In this document: piece after piece, positions 30,716 to 39,240 of the stretch
Layout: every line of letters begins with the position of its first letter
Position numbering within the stretch: position 1 is the first letter of the stretch
IMG/VR virus record: IMGVR_UViG_3300007504_000959
Location: 1 to 56,564 of that record
Direction: 5' to 3' (one strand)
Origin: a virus
Length of the DNA stretch: 56,564 nucleotides
Position numbers and translations under genes: made by a program
The notes under the pieces: generated by a model
What the model was told of the DNA's origin: nothing
The model's database searches: none
What the model saw: only the letters and a program-made list of their open reading frames with translations

Positions 30716-30720
30716 AGAAA

Positions 30721-30796
30721 TGGACGCTCCGGCGGGATCCGAACCCGCGACCTGCTGAATATGAGTCAGCCGCTCTACCAACTGAGCTACGGAGCG
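30721..30796 (-). tRNA. tRNA-Met(CAT) or Ile2(CAT), CCA encoded
   Basis: Acceptor CGCTCCG/CGGAGCG, D-arm GCTC/GAGC, anticodon stem GCTGA/TCAGC with loop CTCATAT, T-arm GCGGG-TTCGGAT-CCCGC, discriminator T, CCA. A paired 1-72 argues against initiator use. Met and lysidine-Ile cannot be separated by eye. Confidence 0.88.
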
Positions 30797-30813
30797 ATGT
30801 GTGTCGCTTCACC

Positions 30814-31143
30814 TTAGTCCGTCAACACTACCCGGTGCTGGTCGAAGAACTCCACCTCCTCCCGGACCCTCTTGACGACGGCGTCCACTGAGGTGTCCCA
30901 AGGGAAGGAGAACTCCCGAGGGTCTCCCAGGAAGCCCGAAAGGAGGACCCAGATACGGGGTCCCCGCAGGGGGTTCGAATTGAGTTCCATCCGGATTCGA
31001 GTCCGATTGATTCCCGCGAGCTCTCCGGTAGGGCCTGTGGAATATCCCGTGTAGCCCTTGCGGAGATCCCCTACCAAGCCCAGGACACGGGCTGCGTCCT
31101 TGCAGGTACGACGTGCTATCCTCTTGGGACTCTTCTTGCCCAT
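30814..31143 (-). CDS. Hypothetical protein, 109 aa
   Basis: GGAGG ahead of the ATG at 31143. Basic start MGKKSPKRIARRTCKDAARV, central RTRIRMELNSNPLRG, acidic end. Family unknown. Confidence 0.65.
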   Translation of the reverse strand: MGKKSPKRIARRTCKDAARVLGLVGDLRKGYTGYSTGPTGELAGINRTRIRMELNSNPLRGPRIWVLLSGFLGDPREFSFPWDTSVDAVVKRVREEVEFFDQHRVVLTD

Positions 31144-31168
31144 GGTGGCCTCCGGCTTCCATTACGTC

Positions 31169-31321
31169 CTACGGGGAGAAAGGGAAGCCGTGGTACAGAA
31201 GGAGTCCTCCCCAGATGGCGCCGGACAACACCAACACGGTTGTCTCCCACACCCTTGGGGAGAGTTCCGTCATCAGGAAGTCGTCGAGGCGACGGAGCCA
31301 ACGAGGAAGTGGTCTGTTCAT
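31169..31321 (-). CDS. Small membrane protein, 50 aa
   Basis: Starts MNRPLPRWLRRLDDFLM, followed by one hydrophobic segment VWETTVLVLSGAIWGGLLLY. It begins 8 nt after tRNA-Met and has only a weak ribosome site, so confidence is moderate. Composition and codons look coding. No function assigned. Confidence 0.5.
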   Translation of the reverse strand: MNRPLPRWLRRLDDFLMTELSPRVWETTVLVLSGAIWGGLLLYHGFPFSP

Positions 31322-31328
31322 GGGGAGA

Positions 31329-31402
31329 TGGGCCCGGGGAGATTCGAACTCCCGACCCTCCGCTTATGAGACGGGTGCTCTACACTACTGAGCTACAGGC
31401 CC
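31329..31402 (-). tRNA. tRNA-Met/Ile2(CAT)
   Basis: Acceptor GGGCCTG/CGGGCCC, T8, D-arm GCTC/GAGC, loop CTCATAA with a 4-bp anticodon stem (27-43 mismatched), T-arm GGGAG-TTCGAAT-CTCCC, discriminator A. No encoded CCA. Confidence 0.85.
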
Positions 31403-31415
31403 GTGGATTCCCTAC

Positions 31416-31904
31416 CTATTTGACCTCGCGGACCGTGGAGCGGGTCTGGGTCCTGGTCTCCTGCTGGAAGCCGTTGTCCGGGAGCATCGCTGTCATGGTC
31501 ATGGCCTTTGCGGCCTCTACGACGTCCCCCACGTAGGGTGTGAGGGCCTCCCGTAGCTCGTCACCGACCTCGATGAGCTCGCCGGTCAGCGCGTACTCGG
31601 AGCCCTGCTCCAGATATCCCCGAGAGACGCGGTCCTCGGAGAGAAAGCCCGCACCGAAGTGCATGGCGATGGGCCCAAGAGTCCGTGCCAACTTCTGGGC
31701 CGGTTCGGAGTCGATGACCTCGTCGCTGAACCCGAAGACCTTGAGGATCCGGGAACCTGCGGCGGTCGTCGCGCGGTTGATGGTCTTGGCCGCGGAGATC
31801 TTTCCCGCCAGCGCGCCCGCCCGCTTGACCATGTTGACGGTTCGATGGCCGGTGTCTCCCTCTTCGGAGGTTCCGGGGTTGTCAGTTTCGTCGTGGGTGC
31901 TCAT
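31416..31904 (-). CDS. Hypothetical protein, 162 aa
   Basis: Start at 31904 with CGGAG 7 nt ahead. Acidic start MSTHDETDNPGTSEEGDTGH, then an Ala-rich helical middle (KRAGALAGKISAAKTINRAT) and a charged end. The long upstream frame enters in phase, so a fusion cannot be excluded. Family unknown. Confidence 0.6.
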   Translation of the reverse strand: MSTHDETDNPGTSEEGDTGHRTVNMVKRAGALAGKISAAKTINRATTAAGSRILKVFGFSDEVIDSEPAQKLARTLGPIAMHFGAGFLSEDRVSRGYLEQGSEYALTGELIEVGDELREALTPYVGDVVEAAKAMTMTAMLPDNGFQQETRTQTRSTVREVK

Positions 31905-33356
31905 GGGCGTCTCCGTTCGTTGGGGATGGGGGGCGTGGGTTAGCTCGGGTGGGATGCCGGGCTTCTCGAGATTCGTGCCTCGAGGCCACGTGAGGCACTC
32001 TCGGCGGCGCTTTCGGATCGCCGCCATCCTGGTGGGATAATCTCGATCCACCACGATGAGCATCCCATGGAGGTCCGGGTACGTGATTCCCATGTGCTCC
32101 TGAGCGATCAGGAGCCACTCCAGGTACGCGATTGACTCCCACACCGGGGGAGCGCCTTTTATGCGTAGCATAAGGGCCAGAAGGACCTCTTTCGGGGAGC
32201 GACTCACCGCGCGCCAGATATCCTCTTCGCTCCCTACGTTCTCTCCAAGCGCGTAGAAGTGTCCTTCCAGAGGATCAAACCCGGCTCGGTAACCCCTACA
32301 GAGTAGAGTGGTGCCCTGGAGGACCCACCGGGGTTTTGCGGCTTCCTCGATCTCCGGGTCCTGAAGCTCCGCCGCGAGCCCCTCCAGCTCCGTCAAGAGC
32401 TTCTCCCTGAGGGGCTTCGGAATGCTCGGCACTGGGAAGCCCAGACGACTGGTGGCGTCCTTGATCAGCCCCCGTTCGTGCGGGAACACGTTGGTCTCCC
32501 CGTCAGGGACGTGGCTGGCCCAGGTGTCGTTGGTGTCCGGGGACAGCACTCCCCCTACGATCATTGCCGGTTGGCCTCCAGATTTGGCGAGCTCGATCCC
32601 TCCCTCGCTCCGGCGACGCCAGCGCCAAGGGGTTTGCCGCCGCGCCTCTACCTTCTTGATTAGATTCTGGAAGGTGTTCTCTTCGAGGGGGACTTCAGGG
32701 CGGACACCCACGGCCTTGGCGAGACGCACACATACCCTTCGGATCTCCGCGATGGTATGTGACTCCACACGAATGAGCGGGAGAGCCTCCCAACTTCCTT
32801 CCCCTTCTACGGGGGCCGCGAAAAAGGCTGCCTCGAAGGTGTCGGATACGTCGTCGAACTCAATCTTCGCGAGGTGTTGGGAAGGGGCGTCTGGGAAAGT
32901 CGCCCACAGATAGAGGAGCGGGAGTTTGCAGACCCCCACGCCCCAGTGGCAACTCGACTCAGAGGCCCCAACGACAGCGTCCTTCTTGTTCACAGTCAGG
33001 TCTCCAGCCACTTCGAGGTTCTCAGGGTCCGCATCCGGACCTCTCCCTGCCTTCATGCTCTCATACACACGAAGATGTATCATCACCTGGTCGAGGATCT
33101 TCTGGCGCTTTCCGCATTCAAAGAGAGCCCACCTTTTGGTCCTCTCCAGGAAATCGTACCACTCATGGGTGACGATCACCTCCACACCCTCGTCGGGGAG
33201 ATGATCCAGGAAGTCGCTCAGATCTCTCCGGTAGCCTTTGGTGGTCACCCAACGGTCGGTGTCCTGGGTGTTGGAGACCACGGATGCGCAGACGGACAGG
33301 CAGTCCACAGTCAGGAGCGGGGGCTCCCCTGGAAAGGTCTTGACAGAGATGGCCAT
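31905..33356 (-). CDS. Large hypothetical protein, about 484 aa
   Basis: ATG at 33356, GGTAAA 12 nt upstream, no clear ribosome site. Text starts MAISVKTFPGEPPLLTVDCL. Later segments include HEWYDFLERTKRWALFECGK, a cysteine/histidine spot ESSCHWGVGVCKLP and MGITYPDLHGMLIVVDRDYP. No domain recognised. The frame has no stop before the 31904 start; a shift near 31950 would end it at TAA. Confidence 0.6.
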
Positions 33357-33439
33357 AGGAATGAGTTTACCGCCTGCTGGAACCGACGGAACTTCAGGGA
33401 GATCCGGGAACCAACCTATCGATCAGCGCCGGGGCCTTG

Positions 33440-33751
33440 TCACTCATCGTCGTAACCTCCAGCTACCTCCCCGTGCCTCAGCCAGTACCGAAGCTCGGAA
33501 CGGGTCGTGACCCAGCAAACCTCCTTGGAGGCAGGGATCGCGTTGGCCACCCCCTTGTCATCGACCATGAACAGGACCCCGGGGTCTGCCTTGATCTCCT
33601 GGAGAACCGTGTTCCCCTCTGCATCCTTGGAGTAGACCTTGAGGACGTCGACGAGAGTGTACTCGTTGGCCCCCCTCACCTTGGTGACCTTCCTCTCAAG
33701 AGGAACAAGGCCGGCGGGAAGGATCAGCTTGAAGGATTGCTTGAAAGGCAT
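33440..33751 (-). CDS. Hypothetical protein, 103 aa
   Basis: MPFKQSFKLILPAGLVPLER at 33751, overlapping the previous gene by 28 nt. Beta-rich with an acidic end (GEVAGGYDDE). Family unknown. Confidence 0.65.
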   Translation of the reverse strand: MPFKQSFKLILPAGLVPLERKVTKVRGANEYTLVDVLKVYSKDAEGNTVLQEIKADPGVLFMVDDKGVANAIPASKEVCWVTTRSELRYWLRHGEVAGGYDDE

Positions 33752-34161
33752 GGTTCCACCAGTTGTCCGCGGAGTTCCCAGTTGAGAGGGGCTTGGGTCA
33801 GGTCTCCCAGTCTTACCTTCCTCCCCAAACGTCTCTCGAAGCAGAGCAGGCAGGCGTGGCCATCCTCTGGGTAGACGTGCTCCCAAAGCCAGTCATGAAC
33901 CATGAATCCCCGGAAGTCATGGTCCCCGCAGTCCTGACACAGGAACGCCAGGGTGAAGAACGTGAGCCCGCTTTGGGTCTTGAGGTTCTTCTCGAACCGA
34001 CCAGGGATCCCTGGGATCCAAGGAGCCTCTGCCAGCTGGTCCTGGACTCCTGGGAACGTCTCGTTGAACTCATCGGCCTCGTCCCGCATCCTGTAGTAGG
34101 TGTGAACTGCGGCTCCTCGGACGTAGACACACCAACCGATCTTGGAATCTGGGGAGTCCAT
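33724..34161 (-). CDS. Hypothetical zinc-finger protein, 145 aa
   Basis: FLCQDCGDHDFRGFMVH near residue 73 and HACLLCFERRLGRKVRLGDL near 101 form two cysteine pairs. The second is of a type common in phage proteins with a short CxxC...RxLGR module. The start MDSPDSKIGWCVYVRG has no strong ribosome site. Function unknown. Confidence 0.65.
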   Translation of the reverse strand: MDSPDSKIGWCVYVRGAAVHTYYRMRDEADEFNETFPGVQDQLAEAPWIPGIPGRFEKNLKTQSGLTFFTLAFLCQDCGDHDFRGFMVHDWLWEHVYPEDGHACLLCFERRLGRKVRLGDLTQAPLNWELRGQLVEPCLSSNPSS

Positions 34162-34180
34162 ACAAGACCCTTGTAGGTAG

Positions 34181-34254
34181 CGCCCCCACCAGGACTCGAA
34201 CCTGGAACCTCGGGATTAGGAATCCCGCGCGCTATCCGGTTGCGCTATGGGGGC
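34181..34254 (-). tRNA. tRNA-Arg(CCT)
   Basis: Acceptor GCCCCCA/TGGGGGC, D-arm GCGC/GCGC, anticodon stem CGGGA/TCCCG with loop TTCCTAA, T-arm CCAGG-TTCGAGT-CCTGG, discriminator G. No CCA. Confidence 0.92.
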
Positions 34255-34262
34255 AGAAGTTG

Positions 34263-34571
34263 TCAGACCCACTGGCGGCCGGAACGGGATCTCCGATTCC
34301 GACGCAGGGAGGGATAGACCTTGTGGGGGTATCCAATGTTGGGCCCGTATCCTCGGGTGAGTTCTCCAATAGAGACCCAAGGCTCGGGGATCGACATGCA
34401 GTAGTGGGTCTTCTTCTTGGAGATCCAGTGACGCCGGGTTGTGGGCCCCTCCGCGAAGACGACTCCATCCTCGAGGGAGAGCTTCTCCGCGACTCCGGAG
34501 TGATGCCATCGAACCCAGCCGTTCCGCCGGGCGACCTCAACCAGTTCTGCGTGGCCTGTGTTGTGGGGCAT
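34263..34571 (-). CDS. Hypothetical basic protein, 102 aa
   Basis: Starts MPHNTGHAELVEVARRNGWV between two tRNA genes. Basic C-terminus (SLRRNRRSRSGRQWV). No motif recognised. Confidence 0.6.
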   Translation of the reverse strand: MPHNTGHAELVEVARRNGWVRWHHSGVAEKLSLEDGVVFAEGPTTRRHWISKKKTHYCMSIPEPWVSIGELTRGYGPNIGYPHKVYPSLRRNRRSRSGRQWV

Positions 34572-34597
34572 CTCTACCTCTCGAAAGGAAGGTGTGG

Positions 34598-34669
34598 AAG
34601 GGGTGACAGGGCTCGAACCTGTAAATCCGGTTCCAAAGACCGGTGTTTTGCCGATTAGACTACACCCCC
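34598..34669 (-). tRNA. tRNA-Gln(TTG)
   Basis: Acceptor GGGGGTG/CACCCCT (terminal G-U), TAGTCTAATCGGCA D-arm typical of Gln, anticodon stem CCGGT/ACCGG with loop CTTTGGA, T-arm ACAGG-TTCGAGC-CCTGT. No CCA. Confidence 0.88.
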
Positions 34670-34676
34670 ATGTTAT

Positions 34677-35120
34677 TCAGGAAGCCGCCTTCTTCTCGGA
34701 GGCCTCCCAGTAGCCGAGGGCCACGAGCCGCTCGTGGATCATGCCCATCCGGTGCCTCTGGCGACGGCCCCTCCCGAGGGCATCCCCGCTGTGGCACTCC
34801 TTGGCCTTCTCCGGGTCGAGCTTGCGCAGGACGACGTAGGCCAGGTCTCCGAAGTCGACGTACTCGCGCCAGGGGGTGGACATGGACGCCACGGTCCCTC
34901 CAAGCTCCTGGGCGCTGCTGTAGTGGCCCTCATCGATGTAGAGACGGCCGAGGGGCTTCTCGTCCTCAACCTTCCCCACGTAGAGGGTGGTGGTCGTACG
35001 CTCGGCCAGGACGACCAGGTAGTCGCCGTCGCGTCGCGCGCCGCAGCCGAGGGAGAACAGGACCGCACGGGCCTGATCGTAGGAGACGACCTGTCCGCCG
35101 GGGGAGAGCTTGTGTTCCAT
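34677..35120 (-). CDS. Hypothetical protein, 147 aa
   Basis: Start MEHKLSPGGQVVSYDQARAV at 35120 with GGAGG ahead; CGTAACA lies about 22 nt upstream. Beta-rich centre (LVVLAERTTTTLYVGK) and basic tail (GRGRRQRHRMGMIHERL). Family unknown. Confidence 0.7.
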   Translation of the reverse strand: MEHKLSPGGQVVSYDQARAVLFSLGCGARRDGDYLVVLAERTTTTLYVGKVEDEKPLGRLYIDEGHYSSAQELGGTVASMSTPWREYVDFGDLAYVVLRKLDPEKAKECHSGDALGRGRRQRHRMGMIHERLVALGYWEASEKKAAS

Positions 35121-35167
35121 TTTGAGTACCTCCGAGCGTGTTACGCCCTGGAGATCTCTTGGGAAAC

Positions 35168-35716
35168 TCAGCCGGGGGCCCAAATGTAGCGGGCCTTGGG
35201 GTCCTCGATGATCACGCCCTTGTCGCCGATGTCCACTGTGAAGCCTCTGCTCTCGAGGATCTTGAGAGCCGCGTCCACTTCAGGGGTCTCGGGAAGGTCG
35301 TCGAAGGCAATGACCATCCCGGTGATGTTCTCACCCTTCTGGTTCTGATGGCTGATCGGGGTCGTGTACCCTCGGAACCGGGGAGCGCCAGCTCCTGCCA
35401 AGGCACGTCCCAGTTCCTTTTCGAGGCTGTCCCTCACTCGTTGCTCGAACCGGAAGACCGAATCTCCGGAGAGGGTAGGGACCCCGTTCCCGTTGATTGA
35501 CTTCCCGTCCTCGAAGTCGTGCTCGATGCAGATGTCGGGCTCCGCCCAAACGAGGATTCGGAACTCTCGACCCCCGAAGCGCGGAGGGAGGTCCAGGATG
35601 ATGCCGGGGCGCCAGAGGATGGTGTTGTCAAGGAATCCGTTCGGGAATCGACGACGACAGCGAGCCAGGATTCGGTTCCCAGGTTGGGCCCAGGCTTCTA
35701 TGAAACGGGGGCTCAT
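35168..35716 (-). CDS. Hypothetical protein, 182 aa
   Basis: ATG at 35716 overlaps the previous stop. MSPRFIEAWAQPGNRILARC; beta segments REFRILVWAEPDICIEHD and TGMVIAFDDLPETPEVD; ends ARYIWAPG. Family unknown. Confidence 0.65.
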   Translation of the reverse strand: MSPRFIEAWAQPGNRILARCRRRFPNGFLDNTILWRPGIILDLPPRFGGREFRILVWAEPDICIEHDFEDGKSINGNGVPTLSGDSVFRFEQRVRDSLEKELGRALAGAGAPRFRGYTTPISHQNQKGENITGMVIAFDDLPETPEVDAALKILESRGFTVDIGDKGVIIEDPKARYIWAPG

Positions 35717-35904
35717 ACTTCCATCCAGCACTTGGTTCGACACCGAAGACAGCAGTTGCAGTGGGGAGAGCTATCTGCCCCGGGGAACACGTCAGCCAGG
35801 GGGCACCTCTGCATCCCTTCGCCGAGCTTGCCACATTTACAGAGGAGCTTGGGAGGCACGTGCTCGATGAGCTTGGATCTCTTGAGGTGCTTCTTTCCTG
35901 CCAT
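35713..35904 (-). CDS. Cysteine-rich small protein, 63 aa
   Basis: GAGGAG upstream. LLCKCGKLGEGMQRC and HCNCCLRCRTKC provide at least seven cysteines, fitting one or two zinc sites. Coupled on both sides by overlaps. Function unknown. Confidence 0.65.
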   Translation of the reverse strand: MAGKKHLKRSKLIEHVPPKLLCKCGKLGEGMQRCPLADVFPGADSSPHCNCCLRCRTKCWMEV

Positions 35905-36098
35905 CAGCGACTCCTCTTCCGGAAACGAGACTCTCCAGTCAGATCCCGGAGAGCGCTGTCGAGATCCTTGTGTCGCCTCCCGGTCTGGGGGTCGCGGACC
36001 CCATTGCGGGTGAGGCGCAGCTGCCGAGTCTTCCCGGAGCGTCGGAGGGTCCAACCGTTCCGGCGCTTGGTGACTTGGTTCTTCGGCGCGCGGTCCAT
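35904..36098 (-). CDS. Small basic protein, 64 aa
   Basis: MDRAPKNQVTKRRNGWTLRR at 36098 with GGGAG ahead. About one third Arg/Lys, so nucleic-acid binding is likely by composition. First gene of a three-gene overlapping set. Confidence 0.6.
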   Translation of the reverse strand: MDRAPKNQVTKRRNGWTLRRSGKTRQLRLTRNGVRDPQTGRRHKDLDSALRDLTGESRFRKRSR

Positions 36099-36287
36099 AG
36101 ACTCTCCCGGGAGTTCCCCCCTCGGAACCTTCTACCAGGATCCTATCGGCAAAGGGGGCCTGCCGCAGACCACTATATTGCGTCCATCATGGAACCCTTG
36201 GGGTGCGGCCCACACAACATGGCTTGGGATGGCTGCGTGTCTGCCGCAGACATAGGGATACAACAGGCCGCACTCCACACTACCGTG
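36099..36287. other. Intergenic region
   Basis: About 190 bp with no convincing gene. A 25-codon minus frame (MSAADTQPSQAM...) ends in it, and a plus-strand frame is antisense to real genes. A promoter for the 36098 gene group is expected here but no clear motif is seen. Confidence 0.4.
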
Positions 36288-36554
36288 TCAGACGTCAGTG
36301 TGCTTCCGCCACTTCATCCACATCCGCTCTTTCTCGCGAACATCCTGCGGGGACTTCCGAATCCCGGATACGCTCATGACCCGCCACACCTCAGGGAAGA
36401 TCTCCTTGGTATGGGGGCTCTTCAAGGAGAGTTGAGTCCCGACTCGGATCTCAACCCCCTTGTGGGACTCGGGAAGCCAGCTGGCTGTGAACGCTCTGCC
36501 TGTATCGGTCTCCCGCTCCAGGTGGCAGAACCTGTAGAAAACGTCCTTGGCCAT
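36288..36554 (-). CDS. Hypothetical protein, 88 aa
   Basis: GAGGAG precedes the ATG at 36554, which overlaps the upstream stop. MAKDVFYRFCHLERETDTGR, VEIRVGTQLSLKSPHTKEI, basic end. Probably a small beta domain. Family unknown. Confidence 0.65.
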   Translation of the reverse strand: MAKDVFYRFCHLERETDTGRAFTASWLPESHKGVEIRVGTQLSLKSPHTKEIFPEVWRVMSVSGIRKSPQDVREKERMWMKWRKHTDV

Positions 36555-36555
36555 C

Positions 36556-36841
36556 CTACTCCTCGGGGGTCGCCGCGACCTCTTCCGATTCTTCGAGGTC
36601 CTGGGCTTCCTGCCACGCAAGATACCGGGAGTGCACCCTCGGGGGGCAGTGACCTGCTTGGACTGCTTCCTCTATGGTCTCAATGGGCAGCAAGGAGGGC
36701 CTTCCTGCGAGCTCTGTCTCGTAGACTTCCATGGGGGGCTGGACCCACCCATCGGGGACAGCCCCTACCTCACCAAGATGGAGATCCACTCCGTAGGCCA
36801 GCACAGCCGAGAAGCTGCCGAAAGTTCTCTGAACCAGCCAT
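36556..36841 (-). CDS. Hypothetical protein, about 95 aa, start broken by indel
   Basis: GGAGG lies 5 nt before an ATG at 36841 (MAGSE). That frame ends after 23 codons, while the +1 frame reads TFGSFSAVLAYGVDLHLGEV through to an acidic end. Removing one A near 36826 joins them. Family unknown. Confidence 0.55.
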
Positions 36842-36880
36842 CAGGGCCTCCGGGTGCGAGAACCCTGAGGGATAGCCTGT

Positions 36881-37486
36881 CTACGCGGCGCGGCTCCGTG
36901 CCTTGTGTCGCGCTCGAGCGTTCCGGTTGGAACATCCCCGGCTGCAGTACTTGCTGGAGGCCCTGGGAGGGTCCCCACAGTCCTTCCACGCGCAGGTCGG
37001 GGTAGCGGCTACCCACTCCGCGAAGTCGTTCCCAAGGGCCTCCAGAGTTCTCCCCAAGGCCCTTTCCTGCTCTCCTCTCCAGTAGGAGTAGTTGTAGGAG
37101 ATCTCCTCCAGGATTTTCCCGAAGATACGGGCCTGGGCCTCCCATCGCGCTCTCTTCATCTGCCAGGCAGAGAACCCCGTGCAGAACTTGCGGATGCTAT
37201 GTCCTGCTGTGGAGAGAGCTTTCCGCCTCCACTCTGAGAATCCTGCGCAGAGTGCTTCGATGGCACTCCCTGCTGCCTCCTTCTCCGCCTCCTCTCGGTG
37301 GTTGGAGTCCTGGAGCTTCTGTCGCAGCACCGCTTCCTTGATCTTGTCCTCTCCGTGCAGCTGCCAGCCACATCCCGAACAGGACAGGAACATGTAGCCC
37401 CACCGGAGGTCCTTGTCGGCGACCACTCGGGTTGAGCCACACTTCTCACATCTGAACTTGAACACTATCCAAGGGCCTCCATACAT
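36881..37486 (-). CDS. Zinc-ribbon protein with internal repeats, 201 aa
   Basis: N-terminal ribbon FRCEKCGSTRVV...FLSCSGCGWQL and C-terminal cysteine cluster TPTCAWKDCGDPPRASSKYC followed by SRGCSNRNARARHKAR, a common DNA-binding CxxxC type. Between them four similar helices repeat about every 28 residues (GFSEWRRKALSTAG, GFSAWQMKRARWEAQ, SYWRGEQERALGRTL, DFAEW). Likely nucleic-acid binding. Start at 37486 or at a GTG 24 nt on. Confidence 0.65.
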   Translation of the reverse strand: MYGGPWIVFKFRCEKCGSTRVVADKDLRWGYMFLSCSGCGWQLHGEDKIKEAVLRQKLQDSNHREEAEKEAAGSAIEALCAGFSEWRRKALSTAGHSIRKFCTGFSAWQMKRARWEAQARIFGKILEEISYNYSYWRGEQERALGRTLEALGNDFAEWVAATPTCAWKDCGDPPRASSKYCSRGCSNRNARARHKARSRAA

Positions 37487-37571
37487 GGCCCCTTGCAGGA
37501 ACTCAAGTCTCGTTGAGAATCTCCAGCCTCAGGACCGAACACCCGTATTACCGCGTCCTGCCCCCCTTCCG

Positions 37572-37875
37572 CTACTTGTATGCAGAGGCGCGAAGTCTTC
37601 TCTCCCACTCCTCTGCCCACTCTTCGCCGTAGATGTCGGTGACCGCTCTCCGGAGCTTGATGAAGGTTCGGTCTGGCTTCCAGCCCTGTTTCATGGCTGA
37701 AGACCAGAAATCAAGCCAGTCTACTACTCCTCCTCGGTCGTTGATGATGGAGATCAGGACTTCGATAGGAACTCCCCGTTCGTCTATGAACCGGAAGCAT
37801 CCGCCGATTACATCCCGACCGTCTTCGGTCTCACCTGTTTTCCGAAGCCGTAGCCCCGGACCTCCGCTTGCCCAT
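37572..37875 (-). CDS. Hypothetical protein, about 100 aa, indel at GGGG
   Basis: AGGAG precedes an ATG at 37875 (MGKRRSG). Dropping one G from the GGGG near 37859 continues as LRLRKTGETEDGRDVIGG, FRFIDERGVPIEVLISII and so on. In the given sequence the main frame has only a distant TTG start. Family unknown. Confidence 0.55.
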
Positions 37876-37922
37876 GGTATTCTCCTGGGTATGATGGTTG
37901 ACGTAACTGGGGGATCCAAACA

Positions 37923-38255
37923 ATGTCGGATCTGGAAAAGGTTGGAGAGTTCGTCGCTATCGCCCCTCTGGGGAGTTGCGTGCTCTCGGATGCGTTCGCC
38001 TCGATCAAGGCTCGGGGCGAACAGGTCGAGTCGGTGAGTCTACACCCAGTGGACTACGCTGATCTCCTGAGCATGGGGGGTCCTGTGTTTCTGAGCCACG
38101 CTCTCACTGTCGATGAGCAGTCGGAGATGCTCGAAACCGGGGTCTGGACCAAGCCGATCTGGGGTGCCAAGGTCGAAGAGAGCCTGGAGGAAACACCGGG
38201 CGTCGTCGTGGTCGAAGGGATCACGACGTTCGCGGAGATCCACGTCACCCGTTAG
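37923..38255 (+). CDS. Hypothetical protein, 110 aa
   Basis: MSDLEKVGEFVAIAPLGSCV at 37923; TTGACGTAAC lies about 23 nt ahead. Alpha/beta pattern with VDYADLLSMGGPVFLSH and GVVVVEGITTFAEIHVTR. Stop overlaps the convergent gene by 4 nt. Family unknown. Confidence 0.7.
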   Translation: MSDLEKVGEFVAIAPLGSCVLSDAFASIKARGEQVESVSLHPVDYADLLSMGGPVFLSHALTVDEQSEMLETGVWTKPIWGAKVEESLEETPGVVVVEGITTFAEIHVTR

Positions 38256-38464
38256 ACCAGGGAGACCTTCAGGTCCTCCTCCTGCGTTTTCCGGGCAACC
38301 TCGATAGCCGCTTCCTCGACAGAGAATCCGGCCCTGAGCAGACCAGGGATCGGAATGGTAGTCACCCCCCGGAACCCGATGTACTTCTGGTCGCGCAGGA
38401 TCTTCGCTGCTACTGCGCAGACGAGGTTCTCGTAGTCCTGGTATCGTTGAGCTTCCGAGGTCAC
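38252..38464 (-). CDS. Hypothetical protein, 70 aa
   Basis: GTG start at 38464 with GGGAG ahead, overlapping the expected stop of the upstream gene. MTSEAQRYQDYENLVCAVAA, GVTTIPIPGLLRAGFSVEEA. Family unknown. Confidence 0.6.
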   Translation of the reverse strand: MTSEAQRYQDYENLVCAVAAKILRDQKYIGFRGVTTIPIPGLLRAGFSVEEAAIEVARKTQEEDLKVSLV

Positions 38465-38690
38465 GAACGGTCTCCCAGGGATCTCTGAAGGGCCTGCTTC
38501 CAGGATCGAGGGAGATCCTGGAACGAGGGAGATCCTGGAACGAGAACGGAAAGCTCTGGGGGCAGCTAACACACCAGAACCCGTCGGGGATGACCCCAGC
38601 CTGCCAGACGTAGTCGTAGGTTCGGTACTCCCCTGTCGTGTTGCAGTGAGGGCAGGTTGCCGGAAGGCGTCCAGCGAGTAATCGTGGCAT
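38461..38690 (-). CDS. Hypothetical zinc protein interrupted by a 17-bp duplication
   Basis: MPRLLAGRLPATCPHCNTTG at 38690, then GFWCVSCPQSF gives a second CxxC. At 38507-38540 a 17-bp unit is repeated. With one copy removed the frame ends naturally (SWKQALQRSLGDRS) at an overlap with the next start. With both copies it runs on into antisense text. About 70 aa in the repaired form. Confidence 0.5.
38507..38540 (+). repeat. Tandem 17-bp duplication
   Basis: CGAGGGAGATCCTGGAA occurs twice in a row at 38507-38523 and 38524-38540. It shifts the reading frame of the gene that contains it. Confidence 0.85.
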
Positions 38691-38710
38691 GCGCGACTTT
38701 ACCGGGTCCT

Positions 38711-38962
38711 CTACACTGGGGAAGACAGCAGGATCGCGCAGACCATCGTGATGATGGTGATCATGAAGCGAGGCCCCGCCCAGTAGGCCAGGAGACCCTT
38801 GGGGGTGTCCCAGTATCGGTTGGGCGGGTAGCCGATGACCGCGTTGAGATACGCGAGCAGGAAGTGGCTCCCGAAGTAGGTCGCCAGCCCGATGCCAATC
38901 AGGTTGGCGGTTGTGAGGGGGGAACTTGCCGCCAAGAGGACGGGATTGAGGATGGGGTCCAT
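38711..38962 (-). CDS. Small membrane protein, 83 aa
   Basis: MDPILNPVLLAASSPLTTAN at 38962. Two hydrophobic segments (LIGIGLATYFGSHFLLAYL, FMITIITMVCAILLSS) flank a short PPNRYW loop. GAGG ahead of the ATG. Family unknown. Confidence 0.65.
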   Translation of the reverse strand: MDPILNPVLLAASSPLTTANLIGIGLATYFGSHFLLAYLNAVIGYPPNRYWDTPKGLLAYWAGPRFMITIITMVCAILLSSPV

Positions 38963-38991
38963 AGAGGGCCTCTGGTTGGGGTCCGGACTTG

Positions 38992-39240
38992 TTACGCCCC
39001 ACCCCCTCCGGCAGAAACCTTCTTGGCGTGCCGGGCCCAGGAGTTCCACGTCCGAATCGTCCCCTGGGCCTGGGGTTGGCTCCCGCTCTTCCAGACGACC
39101 CAGTTCCGTCCAGGGTCCGACTCAAGAACCGTCCGGGTCTCGGAGACTCCCCAAGGCCAGCTCCTCTCGTAGACATCCCCTGCCTGAGGGGCCTTGTCCA
39201 TGAAAGTCTTGGCGGGCCCTCCATCTCGTATCTTTCTCAT
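38992..39240 (-). CDS. Hypothetical protein, 82 aa
   Basis: ATG overlaps the previous stop. MRKIRDGGPAKTFMDKAPQA, then a small beta domain (GRNWVVWKSGSQPQAQGTIR). Family unknown. Confidence 0.65.
   Translation of the reverse strand: MRKIRDGGPAKTFMDKAPQAGDVYERSWPWGVSETRTVLESDPGRNWVVWKSGSQPQAQGTIRTWNSWARHAKKVSAGGGGA

Noticed and set aside
34677-35189. Plus-strand ORFs with similar length to the 34677-35120 gene.
   Set aside because: The minus-strand frame has the ribosome site and balanced composition; the plus frames are Arg/Pro-rich shadows.
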